Positions 43,881 to 53,162 of a DNA stretch of 64,000 bases are shown here, one piece after another. The notes beneath the pieces are model-generated. The model was given only the letters and a program-made list of their open reading frames with translations. It was not told the DNA's origin and searched no databases. Source of the stretch: Nocardioides panzhihuensis (GTDB lineage Bacteria > Actinomycetota > Actinomycetes > Propionibacteriales > Nocardioidaceae); assembly GCF_013408335.1 (NCBI RefSeq), contig NZ_JACBZR010000001.1, positions 992,001 through 1,056,000 on the forward strand, in the 5' to 3' direction. The first letter of the stretch is position 1. Each line of letters starts with the position of its first letter. The translations under genes were made by a program, and so were the position numbers.

Positions 43881-45542
43881 ATGCCCAAGCCCCTGACCAC
43901 CAACCCGGCGCTTCGTGACGTCGTCTACAAGAACCAATGGCGCGACGCCTTCGACGGCACTGTGCCCGAGGGTTGGCAGCCGACCCTGAAGGTCACGGTC
44001 GTCACCGCGGCTTTCAACTCCAAGACCCTCGATCTGACCCTCGCCTCTCTCGCGGCTCAGGACTACCCCGAGGATCTCCTCGAGGTCGTCGTGATCGACG
44101 ACGGCAGCGAGCCGGCGGTCACGATCGGGAAGTACGCCCCGAAGAACACCCGCCTAATCCGAGTCAACGAAGAGCTCGGCGAGGGCTGGGGGCGGTCAAA
44201 CGCGCTCAGAATCGGCATCGAGGCGTCCGACGGCGACATCATCTACTGGGTCGACTCGGACATGATCCTCTTCTCGGACAATGTGCGTGAGCACGCGAAG
44301 TGGGCTCATTTCATCCCGGAGGCAGCGACCATCGGGCACAAGGGCTTCGTCGAAGAGTGGGACTTCACCCCCGAGCAGGTCTTCAACGAGGTGCGCAGCG
44401 GTGACATCCGCAAGCATCACGACCTCTCCACGCTGCACCGTCACTGGTCGCTCGACATCTTCGAGAAGACCGATGATCTCAACGCCAGCGGTGGACGCAA
44501 CTACTCCACCCACATGGGGGCCTGCGCGACCGTCACCAGGTCGGTCTACGAGCAAACCTTCGGCCAGCGGCCCGAGCTCAAGCTCGGCGACGACACCGAA
44601 ATTGCTTACCAGATCTGGCAGCGCGGCGCGGTGTTCATCCCCGTCATGAGTGCTGAGACCTATCACCTGGGACGGGCGACGGTCCAGGACAAGGGACGCG
44701 AGGTCGCCCACTTCAACGACATCCACTTCGCCCAGCGGATGCCGATCCCGCGTTACCGGCGGGGAGCCGCCAACCGGCAGTGGCAGGTCCCGTTCGTCAC
44801 CGCCGTGGTGAACGTCGACGAGGAAACCGCAGAGTTCGCCCGCCGTTGCGTCGACATGTTGCTCAACCAGACCGAGACCGATCTGCAGGTGCTTCTCGTC
44901 GGTCCCTGGTCGCGGCTGGTGACCGGTCGGCGCCGGGTCCTTGCCGACCCCGATCTGGAGCTGCACCTGCTGCAGGAGTGGTATCGCTGTGAGGGACGGG
45001 TCACCATGGTCGAGAACGACCCTGACGACGTCTTCCCGTCGCCCTACCGTCTTGACGTGCCGGTCACTGTCGGGCTGGCCCCGAGCGCGCTTCACGAGAT
45101 CATGCGTGACGTCTACGGCAACGACCTCGGGGTGGTGAACTACTTCGCACCGGAAGGCGCCGACGAGGCCACGGTGCTGACGGTCAGGCCGACCCAGGCG
45201 TACAGCCGTGCCCTCCGCTATGCCTCCGACAAGGTCGCCCCGATCGAGGCGATCGACGCAGTCTGGGGCGTTGAGTGGCGTTCCAGCAAGGAGCTCGGCC
45301 TGGTCGATCTCCGGACGGCTGAGCCGGTCAAGAAGGTAACCCGCGGTGACAGCGACCTGGCAGTTCGCGAGCTGCGGGAGCAGCTCGGCCAGGAACGGCA
45401 GCGGGTCGAGAACCTCAAGCAGCGAGCGCGTGCCAACCGAGAGCGTGCGGAAGCCGCTGAGGCACGTGCCGAAGCGCTGGGCATCAAGCGCCGCGTACGC
45501 AGCAAGGTCAGCCGGATCACAAATCGCGTCACACGAGCTTGA
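43881..45542 (+). CDS. GT2 family glycosyltransferase with coiled-coil C-terminus
   Basis: 553 residues from the ATG at 43881, with AAGAAGGA upstream. The GT-A domain has KVTVVTAAFNSKTLDLTL, VVVIDDGSEPAV, YWVDSDMILF (DxD) and GACATVTRSVYEQTFG. A second alpha/beta segment spans about 290-490. The last 60 residues are a charged coiled coil (VRELREQLGQERQRVENLKQ) ending in a basic tail. Coiled-coil tails of this kind are common on complex-forming surface-glycan enzymes. Confidence 0.87.
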   Translation: MPKPLTTNPALRDVVYKNQWRDAFDGTVPEGWQPTLKVTVVTAAFNSKTLDLTLASLAAQDYPEDLLEVVVIDDGSEPAVTIGKYAPKNTRLIRVNEELGEGWGRSNALRIGIEASDGDIIYWVDSDMILFSDNVREHAKWAHFIPEAATIGHKGFVEEWDFTPEQVFNEVRSGDIRKHHDLSTLHRHWSLDIFEKTDDLNASGGRNYSTHMGACATVTRSVYEQTFGQRPELKLGDDTEIAYQIWQRGAVFIPVMSAETYHLGRATVQDKGREVAHFNDIHFAQRMPIPRYRRGAANRQWQVPFVTAVVNVDEETAEFARRCVDMLLNQTETDLQVLLVGPWSRLVTGRRRVLADPDLELHLLQEWYRCEGRVTMVENDPDDVFPSPYRLDVPVTVGLAPSALHEIMRDVYGNDLGVVNYFAPEGADEATVLTVRPTQAYSRALRYASDKVAPIEAIDAVWGVEWRSSKELGLVDLRTAEPVKKVTRGDSDLAVRELREQLGQERQRVENLKQRARANRERAEAAEARAEALGIKRRVRSKVSRITNRVTRA

Positions 45543-45562
45543 GCTCCGAGTAGGAGAACCAG

Positions 45563-47071
45563 ATGTCGGAGGAACGGATTCAACAGCTGATCCATCAGCG
45601 TGACGTGGATGCGGCAGCGGCAATGATCATCGCTCTGCGCGAGGGTGACGGAACACGGGTCGATGACGGCATCGCGGTCGCGGTCGATGCACTCCTACGA
45701 GGAGCCGGTGGCCTCTTGGAGTCACGGCTCATGGACACCGCGGGCGGCCTCGATCGGCCTGGGTTTAACGCGGCGGTACGTCACCTCTGTTTCTACGGCC
45801 TCGGTGACATCGCCCAAGAGTTGGTCGACCTCGTTGAGAACCGAGGTCTGCTTGCCATGGACGACCTGCGCTTGGAGGACGCCAAGCGTGTCATCGACGG
45901 CGTCAACGCGCGAATGGGGCAGTTCGAGAAGCTCGTCGAGAGCGGTGCGTACGAACGGGTGCAGTTGATCGAGGCGCGCGAGTTCGAGCGGCGGCCGATG
46001 CCCGAGCGTCTTCCGTTGTCGGCCGATGCCGACCTGATCTGCTATCAACAGGGCGGCACGATCGAGACTCATCCTTCGACCTTCGAGGCTGACTTCGCCG
46101 GGCTCCCGGAGAGCCAGCGGGCGGCGCTTCGAGCAGCCGGGTTCGACCGTGATTTCAACGAGAGCGACATCGACCGGGTGTTCGTCGCTCGCGACGTGAG
46201 GTTCTGTGTCAGCGACGAGGACGTCGCGACCGCCTTCACCGCAGATCTGCGCACGCGTGCCGCTCGTGCTTCGCGCTATGCCAAGGCCAACAGCACCAAC
46301 GTGGCGGCCCCGGTGCGCACCGAGATCCCACGGGCGTACGTGCTTCCCTTCGCCCACAACTACGTGAACTACTACCACTTGATGGCTGAGACCGCGGCCG
46401 GGCTGAGCGGAATCCACCGGGTGCCGCACGACACTCCGATCGTCTACGTGGAGGACCGTTTCGGAGTGCTTCCGTTCGCCTTCGAACGGCTGGGTCTGGA
46501 TCCTGCCCGGCTGGTCTCAGCAAGGGAGCTGGAGACGACCCAGGTTGCCTGCGCATACTGGCCGGACCCTCCACCATACCTGTGGTCGCGGCGAGTCTTC
46601 GACCTCTTCGGGTCGATGACTGCGGTGGACGTCGATCCCGCCTCCCGTCGAATCTATGTCTCCCGGACCCGCTCGCCCCGATCCTTCACCAATGAGGCAG
46701 CGGTCGAGGAGATGATGTCGGATCTCGGCTTCAGGATCGTGTACGCGGAGGACCTGACGCTCGCCGAGCAGGCGAGCGCGTTCGGTTCTGCGGACCTCGT
46801 CGTCGCGCCGCACGGTGCTGGGCTGACCAACCTCGCCTTCGCCCGCGCAGGGGTGAAAGTCGTCGAGCTGTTCCCGGACAACTTCGTCAAGCCCGACTTC
46901 TACCTGAGATCCAAGCAGATCGGCGCGCGCTATCGCTGCCAGGTCGTGCACCAGAACACTGTCGACCTCCGGCTCTTGCAGCAGCTTGTCGGGGAGGCTC
47001 GGCGACCGTGGGCACCCGCCTGGCTGGCATCTTGGCCCGACGGGGTCCGGACTAGCGCGGGTCCGACTTGA
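45563..47071 (+). CDS. GT61 (DUF563) family glycosyltransferase
   Basis: 502 residues. The N-terminal 200 residues are helical and acidic. The GT61 catalytic region is at about 250-460: PFAHNYVNYYHLMAE, RRIYVSRTRSPRSF, and DLVVAPHGAGLTNLAFARAG, the family hallmark. It sits in the operon between two GT2 genes, 20 bp after the first. The sugar is not identifiable; GT61 members include xylosyl- and GlcNAc-transferases. Confidence 0.87.
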   Translation: MSEERIQQLIHQRDVDAAAAMIIALREGDGTRVDDGIAVAVDALLRGAGGLLESRLMDTAGGLDRPGFNAAVRHLCFYGLGDIAQELVDLVENRGLLAMDDLRLEDAKRVIDGVNARMGQFEKLVESGAYERVQLIEAREFERRPMPERLPLSADADLICYQQGGTIETHPSTFEADFAGLPESQRAALRAAGFDRDFNESDIDRVFVARDVRFCVSDEDVATAFTADLRTRAARASRYAKANSTNVAAPVRTEIPRAYVLPFAHNYVNYYHLMAETAAGLSGIHRVPHDTPIVYVEDRFGVLPFAFERLGLDPARLVSARELETTQVACAYWPDPPPYLWSRRVFDLFGSMTAVDVDPASRRIYVSRTRSPRSFTNEAAVEEMMSDLGFRIVYAEDLTLAEQASAFGSADLVVAPHGAGLTNLAFARAGVKVVELFPDNFVKPDFYLRSKQIGARYRCQVVHQNTVDLRLLQQLVGEARRPWAPAWLASWPDGVRTSAGPT

Positions 47072-47082
47072 AAGGACCTATC

Positions 47083-48114
47083 ATGACCCGTACGCCGGGA
47101 CTCACCATCGTCATCCCGACCTACAACCGGGCCGAACTGCTCGATCGATGTGTCGGCTCCGCACTGCACGACGTCGTAGACCGGCGCGATCTGAGGACCC
47201 GGGTTCGGGTCGTCGTCGCCGATGATCGTTCGGACTCCGAGGCGGCTCTGCGGATGCTCGATGCGTTGGGGTCGCGCTACTCCTCGGATCTGCTCAAGAT
47301 CGTCCGGCTGCCTCGCAACACCGGCGGTGCCAGCATGCCTCGCAACACCGCGTTGGATCATGTGGAGACGAGCCATGTGTTCTTCGTCGACTCCGACGAC
47401 TACCTCGGTGCCGGCTCGGCCGAACGTCTTCTCGACATCCTCGATCGGCGCCCCGAGCTCGACTATCTGGCGGTCAATACGGTCTCGGACAGCGAACGCG
47501 TCCGAGAGCTGACGGTGACGGAGGAGTTCAAGCCCGTCGACTTCCCTGACGCGGCGGGGTCGCTCTCCTGCAAGCGGATCTACCGCTTCGAAAGGCTCCG
47601 CGACCTGGGGCTCCGGTTCGACGAGTCGATGACCGTCTTCGAAGATTGCCTGTTCACCTTCAGCTATCTCGCCCATGCCGCCGACATGGCGGTAGCTGGC
47701 GGCCACGACTATTACCACTTCAGCGGCCACTCGAGCGTCGGTCCTGTGGAGGATGGACACCTGTCGCGACGCGACCACACCCGGGGCTACTTCGCCCACC
47801 ACCGGGTCGCGGACATGCTCCGGTTCCTCGAGGGGGCGCTTCTCGAGCTCGCCGCCGCGGATGTCAGCGACCAGGTGCGTACGACGGTCGCCGTCGACGT
47901 GTTGCTTCCGCGGTTCTTCAGAATCATGGGGTTCCGGCGGTTTCTCGGCTTCGTCAGCAACAAGGACCGACAGCGCGGCCTCTTCCGCCGCGCGCGGATC
48001 CTCTTCGGCTCGTCTCTGTACACCAAGGAGTACGTTCTGGCCGGCCTGGAGTCGGCGCATGGCAGGGACTTGGAGGCGATCTTCGCCGACGATCTGGAAC
48101 GGTTCCTGGCGTAG
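47083..48114 (+). CDS. GT2 family glycosyltransferase
   Basis: 343 residues from the ATG at 47083 (AAAGGA seven bases upstream). TIVIPTYNRAELLDRCV, VVVADDRSDSEAALRM, GGASMPRNTALDHV and the DxD motif in VFFVDSDDYLG form the GT-A core. A helical C-terminus follows, like the one at 37209. Last gene of the second glycan run; a hairpin terminator lies 22 bp past the stop. Confidence 0.9.
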   Translation: MTRTPGLTIVIPTYNRAELLDRCVGSALHDVVDRRDLRTRVRVVVADDRSDSEAALRMLDALGSRYSSDLLKIVRLPRNTGGASMPRNTALDHVETSHVFFVDSDDYLGAGSAERLLDILDRRPELDYLAVNTVSDSERVRELTVTEEFKPVDFPDAAGSLSCKRIYRFERLRDLGLRFDESMTVFEDCLFTFSYLAHAADMAVAGGHDYYHFSGHSSVGPVEDGHLSRRDHTRGYFAHHRVADMLRFLEGALLELAAADVSDQVRTTVAVDVLLPRFFRIMGFRRFLGFVSNKDRQRGLFRRARILFGSSLYTKEYVLAGLESAHGRDLEAIFADDLERFLA

Positions 48115-48135
48115 GTTGCTGCGAGGTCCGCAGAT

Positions 48136-48168
48136 CAGCGGGTGAGGCGGGTTATCCTCGACCCGCTG
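48136..48168 (+). terminator. Terminator after the second glycan run
   Basis: CAGCGGGTGAGG, loop CGGGTTAT, CCTC-G-ACCCGCTG: a 12-bp stem with one bulged G. It separates the glycan run from smc. Confidence 0.75.
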
Positions 48169-48271
48169 GCCTTCCCCCGTGCAGCGCCAACTAGATTTGC
48201 CCGCTTGCGATGACCGTGCGAAGCGCGCGAGACGAAGACGACCACGTGGTCCTGAGCCGGGGGAGAAACCG

Positions 48272-51200
48272 ATGTACCTCAAGCGTCTGACCTTGAAGGG
48301 GTTCAAGTCCTTCGCGTCCGCGACGACCCTCGAGCTCGAACCCGGCATCACCTGCATCGTCGGGCCCAACGGCTCGGGCAAGTCCAACGTCGTCGACGCG
48401 CTCGCCTGGGTGATGGGTGAGCAGGGCGCCAAGAGCCTGCGCGGCGGCAAGATGGAGGACGTCATCTTCGCCGGCACCGCCGGGCGCGCCCCGCTCGGCC
48501 GCGCCGAGGTCTCGCTGACGATCGACAACACCGACGGTGCGCTGCCGATCGAGTACGCCGAGGTCACCATCTCCCGCACGATGTTCCGCAACGGCGGCTC
48601 GGAGTATGCGATCAACGGCAGTCCGTGCCGGCTGCTCGACGTCCAGGACCTGCTGTCGGACTCCGGCATCGGCCGCGAGATGCACGTCATCGTCGGCCAG
48701 GGCCAGCTCGACACGATCCTGCGCGCGACCCCGGAGGACCGCCGCGGCTTCATCGAGGAGGCCGCCGGCGTCCTCAAGCACCGCAAGCGCAAGGAGAAGG
48801 CGCTGCGCAAGCTCGACTCCACGCAGGTCAACCTGGACCGGCTCCAGGACCTGCTCGTCGAGATCCGCCGCCAGCTCAAGCCGCTCGGCCGCCAGGCGGA
48901 GGTCGCCCGGCAGGCGCAGACGGTGCAGATGGACGTACGCGACGCCAAGGCCCGCATCTATGCCGACGACCTGGTCAGCGCTAGGACCGAGCTCGACAAG
49001 GAGCTCGCCGACGAGGGCGCGCTGCTGGCCCGTCGGGCCGAGGTCGAGGAGACCATCGCGGAGGGACGTGAGCAGGAGGCGGTGCTCGAGGCCGCGCTGC
49101 GCGAGGATCTGCCGGCGCTGGCCGCCGCGCAGGAGACCTGGTTCGCGCTGAACTCGCTGCGAGAGCGGCTGCGCGGCACCCAGTCCTTGGCCTCCGAGCG
49201 GGTCCGCAACGCGGCCGGCTCCGAGGACCTGGAGGTGCGCCAGGGGCGCGACCCTGAGGAGCTCGAGGCCCAGGCCGAGGTGGCCCGCGAGCAGGAGGAG
49301 ACCGCCGACGCCGAGGTCGAGGAGCTTCGCTACTCCCTCGAGGAGGCGGTCGAGGCCCGCAAGGCGGCCGAGGACGCCGCGGCCGAGGAGGAGCGCCGGG
49401 TCAAGGGGCTCGAGCGCGCCGCCGCCGACCGCCGCGAGGGGCTGGCCCGGCTGACCGGGCAGGTCAACGCGCTCAAGTCGCGGGCCGCTGCCGCCGACGG
49501 CGAGGTCGGGCGGCTGACCGCTGCCCGCGAGGAGGCGCTGGCTCGCGCCGAGCGAGCTCAGCGCGACTTCACCTCCTTGGAGACCAAGGTCGCCGGGCTG
49601 GACGCGGGGGAGGAGGGCCTCGACGCCGAGCACGAGGCCGCTGCCGCCGCGCTCGAGGACATCGAGGGGCGGCTCGGCAAGCTGCAGGCAGAGGCTCAGC
49701 AGGCCGACCGCGACCGCTCCACCCTGGCCGCTCGCAAGGACGCCTTGGAGATGGGACTGAACCGCAAGGACGGTGCAGGTGCGCTGCTCGGCTCGGACCT
49801 GCCCGGCGTCCTGGGTTCGGTCGCCGCGCTGCTCGCGGTGCGCTCGGGCTACGAGGCCGCCGTCGCGGCAGCGCTCGGGACCGCGTCGGACGCGGTGGTC
49901 GTCGAGTCGGCCGAGCGGGCAGTCGGCGCGATCGAGCATCTCAAGACCGAGGATCTCGGTCGGGCCGGGCTGCTCCTGGGCGGATCGCCCGAGGAGACCG
50001 GCGGCTGGCCGTCGCTGCCCGCGGGGGCGGCGTACGCCCTGGACGTGGTGGAGTGCCAGCCGGTGCTGCGGCCCGCGGTGGCGCGACTGCTCGACAAGGT
50101 GGCGGTCGTCGAGGACCTCGCCTCAGCCCGAGCGCTCGTCGTCGAGAATCCCGAGATGACCGCGGTGACCCGCGAGGGCGACCTGATCGGCGCCCACTTC
50201 GCCGCCGGCGGCTCCTCCAGCGTGCCCAGCCTGCTCGAGGTGCAGGCGGCCGTCGACGAGGCCACCGCCCAGCTCGCCGAGGCCAATGCGGTCTCCGAGC
50301 GGGCCACCTTCGAGACCTCCCGCCTGGAGGCAGAGCGGCTGGCCGCCCAGAAGCGGGTCGACGTCGCGCTGGCCAAGCTGCACGAGTCCGACGCGACCCT
50401 GGCCGCCGTGGCCGAGGAGCTCGGCCAGTTCGGTGCCCAGGCCCGCGCCGCGCGCGGTGAGGCCGAGCGGCTGCTGGCGGCCGTCGAGCAGGCGCAGGAG
50501 GCGCGCGAGAACGCCGTCGCCGGCCTCGCCGAGCTCGAAGAGCGGCTCGCGATGGCCGAGGAGGAGCCCGAGGACGAGCCCGACGTGAGCGCTCGCGACG
50601 GACTGGCCCAGGCTGCCCGCGACGCGCGTCAGCGTGAGATGGACGCGCGGTTGGCGCTGCGTACGTCCGAGGAGCGCGCCCGTGCGCTGGCCGGCCGCGC
50701 CGAAGGGCTGCTCCGCGCCGCTCGGCAGGAGCGCGAGCAGCGTGCCAAGGCGGCCGCCCGCCGTGAGCAGCTGCGCCGCGAGGGCGAGGCCGCGCGAGCG
50801 GTCGGGACCGCGGTGGCGTACGCACTGGACTGCCTGGAGGTCTCGGTGCAGCAGGCCGCCAGGGCCCGCACCGAGATCGAGGAGTCCCGGACCGGGCGCG
50901 AGCAGGCGCTGCGGGAGTGCCGCTCGCTGCTGCGCAACCTCGGCAAGGAGCTCGAGGAGCTGGTCAACTCGGTCCACCGCGACGAGATGGCCCGCGCCCA
51001 GCAGCGGATGCGCATCGAGCAGCTCGAGGAGCGGATCCTCGACGAGCTCGGCCTCGACCCCGAGGCGATCGTCAAGGACTACGGCCCCGACCAGATGGTC
51101 CCGCAGCACCCCGACGAGGACGGCAACGAGCGCGAGCCGATCCCATACGTCCGTGCCGAGCAGGCCAAGCGGCTCAAGGTCGCCGAGAAGAACCTGCGCG

Positions 51201-51811
51201 CCCTGGGCAAGGTGAACCCGCTGGCGCTGGAGGAGTTCGCCGCGATGGAGGAGCGTCACAAGTTCCTCACCGAGCAGCTCGAGGACCTCAAGCAGACCCG
51301 CAAGGACCTCCTCGACATCGTCAAGGAGGTCGACAACCGCGTCGAGCAGGTCTTCACCGAGGCCTGGGAGGACGTGCGCGTCGCCTTCGACCACGTCTTC
51401 TCGCGGCTCTTCCCGGGTGGCGAGGGCCGACTCGTCCTCACCGACCCGGACAACATGCTCACCACCGGCATCGAGGTCGAGGCCCGGCCCCCGGGCAAGA
51501 AGGTCAAGCGGCTCTCGCTGCTCTCCGGTGGCGAGCGGTCCCTGGTGGCAGTCGCCTTCCTGGTCTCGCTCTTCAAGGCGCGTCCCTCGCCGTTCTACAT
51601 CCTCGACGAGGTCGAGGCCGCGCTCGACGACACCAACCTCGGCCGGCTCCTGGAGATCTACGAGGAGCTGCGCGAGTCCTCGCAGCTGCTCGTCATCACC
51701 CACCAGAAGCGCACCATGGAGGTCGGCGACGCCCTCTACGGCGTCACGATGCGCGGCGACGGGGTCACCACCGTCATCTCGCAGCGGCTGCGCGACGTGC
51801 AGCCTGCCTGA
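48272..51811 (+). CDS. smc: Chromosome segregation protein SMC
   Basis: 1179 residues, standard length. Head-domain P-loop GPNGSGKS is at 31-38. Long coiled coils flank a hinge at about 500-660 (LGSDLPGVLGSVAALL, then LGRAGLLLGG). The C-terminal head carries the signature LLSGGERSLVAVAF and Walker B PFYILDEVEAALDD. The ATG at 48272 follows GGGGGAG. SMC with ScpAB compacts and resolves chromosomes. In most actinobacteria it follows mutM and precedes ftsY; here glycosyltransferase genes stand on both sides. Confidence 0.97.
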   Translation: MYLKRLTLKGFKSFASATTLELEPGITCIVGPNGSGKSNVVDALAWVMGEQGAKSLRGGKMEDVIFAGTAGRAPLGRAEVSLTIDNTDGALPIEYAEVTISRTMFRNGGSEYAINGSPCRLLDVQDLLSDSGIGREMHVIVGQGQLDTILRATPEDRRGFIEEAAGVLKHRKRKEKALRKLDSTQVNLDRLQDLLVEIRRQLKPLGRQAEVARQAQTVQMDVRDAKARIYADDLVSARTELDKELADEGALLARRAEVEETIAEGREQEAVLEAALREDLPALAAAQETWFALNSLRERLRGTQSLASERVRNAAGSEDLEVRQGRDPEELEAQAEVAREQEETADAEVEELRYSLEEAVEARKAAEDAAAEEERRVKGLERAAADRREGLARLTGQVNALKSRAAAADGEVGRLTAAREEALARAERAQRDFTSLETKVAGLDAGEEGLDAEHEAAAAALEDIEGRLGKLQAEAQQADRDRSTLAARKDALEMGLNRKDGAGALLGSDLPGVLGSVAALLAVRSGYEAAVAAALGTASDAVVVESAERAVGAIEHLKTEDLGRAGLLLGGSPEETGGWPSLPAGAAYALDVVECQPVLRPAVARLLDKVAVVEDLASARALVVENPEMTAVTREGDLIGAHFAAGGSSSVPSLLEVQAAVDEATAQLAEANAVSERATFETSRLEAERLAAQKRVDVALAKLHESDATLAAVAEELGQFGAQARAARGEAERLLAAVEQAQEARENAVAGLAELEERLAMAEEEPEDEPDVSARDGLAQAARDARQREMDARLALRTSEERARALAGRAEGLLRAARQEREQRAKAAARREQLRREGEAARAVGTAVAYALDCLEVSVQQAARARTEIEESRTGREQALRECRSLLRNLGKELEELVNSVHRDEMARAQQRMRIEQLEERILDELGLDPEAIVKDYGPDQMVPQHPDEDGNEREPIPYVRAEQAKRLKVAEKNLRALGKVNPLALEEFAAMEERHKFLTEQLEDLKQTRKDLLDIVKEVDNRVEQVFTEAWEDVRVAFDHVFSRLFPGGEGRLVLTDPDNMLTTGIEVEARPPGKKVKRLSLLSGGERSLVAVAFLVSLFKARPSPFYILDEVEAALDDTNLGRLLEIYEELRESSQLLVITHQKRTMEVGDALYGVTMRGDGVTTVISQRLRDVQPA

Positions 51812-52076
51812 CCGGGCCTGGACGACCCCGGACGCCCAACACCACATACGGGTCATGCCGGGCTCGGCCGCCCGGACGGGCATCCCCGAGGTGGGTCTCC
51901 AGGGAACAGCTGGTGAACAATAAGTACACGACCGCGAGGATTTCGTCGGAGTGGTCAAAGGCGGTTCCTTTACCGGCCTAGAATTCTCCGGTTACCGGCC
52001 AGCCGGGACATTCGGCGAGACCTGGTCTCGACGCTCGGGGGATCGTCACGGTCAATGAAAATTCGAGGACCCCCAC

Positions 52077-53162
52077 ATGCCTTCGACCCTCCTGTCGTTC
52101 CCTCACTATGCGAGCAACCCTTACCTGACGATGCTCACCGTGGCGCCGCGAGCCGCCGGGTGGGACGTGGTGGACGGCATCCGCACACTGCACCGCCTGG
52201 AGCTGAGGGCCGGGCACCTCGCCTCTGGAGATGTGCTCCACGTGCACTGGACCTCGCCGGTGACCAGCGGTTGCCAGAATGCTGACGAAGCCTGGGCCAA
52301 GGCCGCCCGGTTCGAGGACGTGCTCACCGGCGTACGCAGCCGTGGCGTCGACGTGATCTGGACGGTGCACAACTCGATCGCCCACGAGGCCGACTACATG
52401 GATGTCGAGCTCGCGGTCGCCAAGATGCTGGCGAGGCACGCGACCCGGATCATCCGGCTCAACCCGGCGACCATCGAGGAGACCGCGGCCTACTACGCGC
52501 TCCCGCCCGAGAAGGTCGTCGAACTGCCACACTCGTCCTACCTCGGCGTCTACCCGGACGGCGGTGACGACGTCGCCTCGCGCGAGCGCATCGGCGTGCC
52601 TCAGGGGGTACCGACAGTGGGTTTCATCGGCCAGATCCGGGCCTACAAGGGGCTCGACGTGCTCTGCCGGGCCGTCAAGATCGCAGCGCGCACGGTCCCT
52701 GACCTGACCTTCGTCGTGGCCGGCAAGGTCGTGCCGGCCGAGGATCACCAGACAGTCGAGGCGATGTTGTCCTCTCCCAACGTCGTGAAGCGGCTGGAGT
52801 TCGTCGAGACTGCCGACTACTCCGACTGGCTGCGGTCCAGCGACGTGGTCGCGTTGCCTTACCGCCGGATCCTCAACTCCGGCTCGCTGCTTGCCGCCGG
52901 GACGTTCGGCCGCACGGCCCTCATCCCCGAGGGCACCCCGATCGCACGACAGTTCGCGGAGCAGCCGTGGGTGGTGACCTACGCGCCCGAGCCCGACGAA
53001 CCGGCAGCGCTGGCGGCGGCGATCCTGGAGGCGCTCGAGGGGCAGGAGGAGCGGCGCCGCGCGGCCCACGAGTACACCCGGGCCTACACGCCCTATGACA
53101 TGTCGCGCGACTACCTGCGGCTGCTCGAGGGCCTGGCCGGCGTTGTGGAGCTGGCGGCCTGA
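52077..53162 (+). CDS. GT4-type glycosyltransferase
   Basis: 361 residues. HVHWTSPVTSG and TVHNSIAHEADY in the N-terminal domain are followed by the donor domain with TVGFIGQIRAYKGLDVL, VVALPYRRILNSGSLL and PEGTPIAR. The GT4 E-x7-E region is modified to LNSGSLLAAG. GAGGA precedes the ATG. The 265 bp after smc hold a possible -10 (TAGAAT at 51979) but no gene. It is coupled to the next GT2 gene by a one-base overlap. Confidence 0.86.
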   Translation: MPSTLLSFPHYASNPYLTMLTVAPRAAGWDVVDGIRTLHRLELRAGHLASGDVLHVHWTSPVTSGCQNADEAWAKAARFEDVLTGVRSRGVDVIWTVHNSIAHEADYMDVELAVAKMLARHATRIIRLNPATIEETAAYYALPPEKVVELPHSSYLGVYPDGGDDVASRERIGVPQGVPTVGFIGQIRAYKGLDVLCRAVKIAARTVPDLTFVVAGKVVPAEDHQTVEAMLSSPNVVKRLEFVETADYSDWLRSSDVVALPYRRILNSGSLLAAGTFGRTALIPEGTPIARQFAEQPWVVTYAPEPDEPAALAAAILEALEGQEERRRAAHEYTRAYTPYDMSRDYLRLLEGLAGVVELAA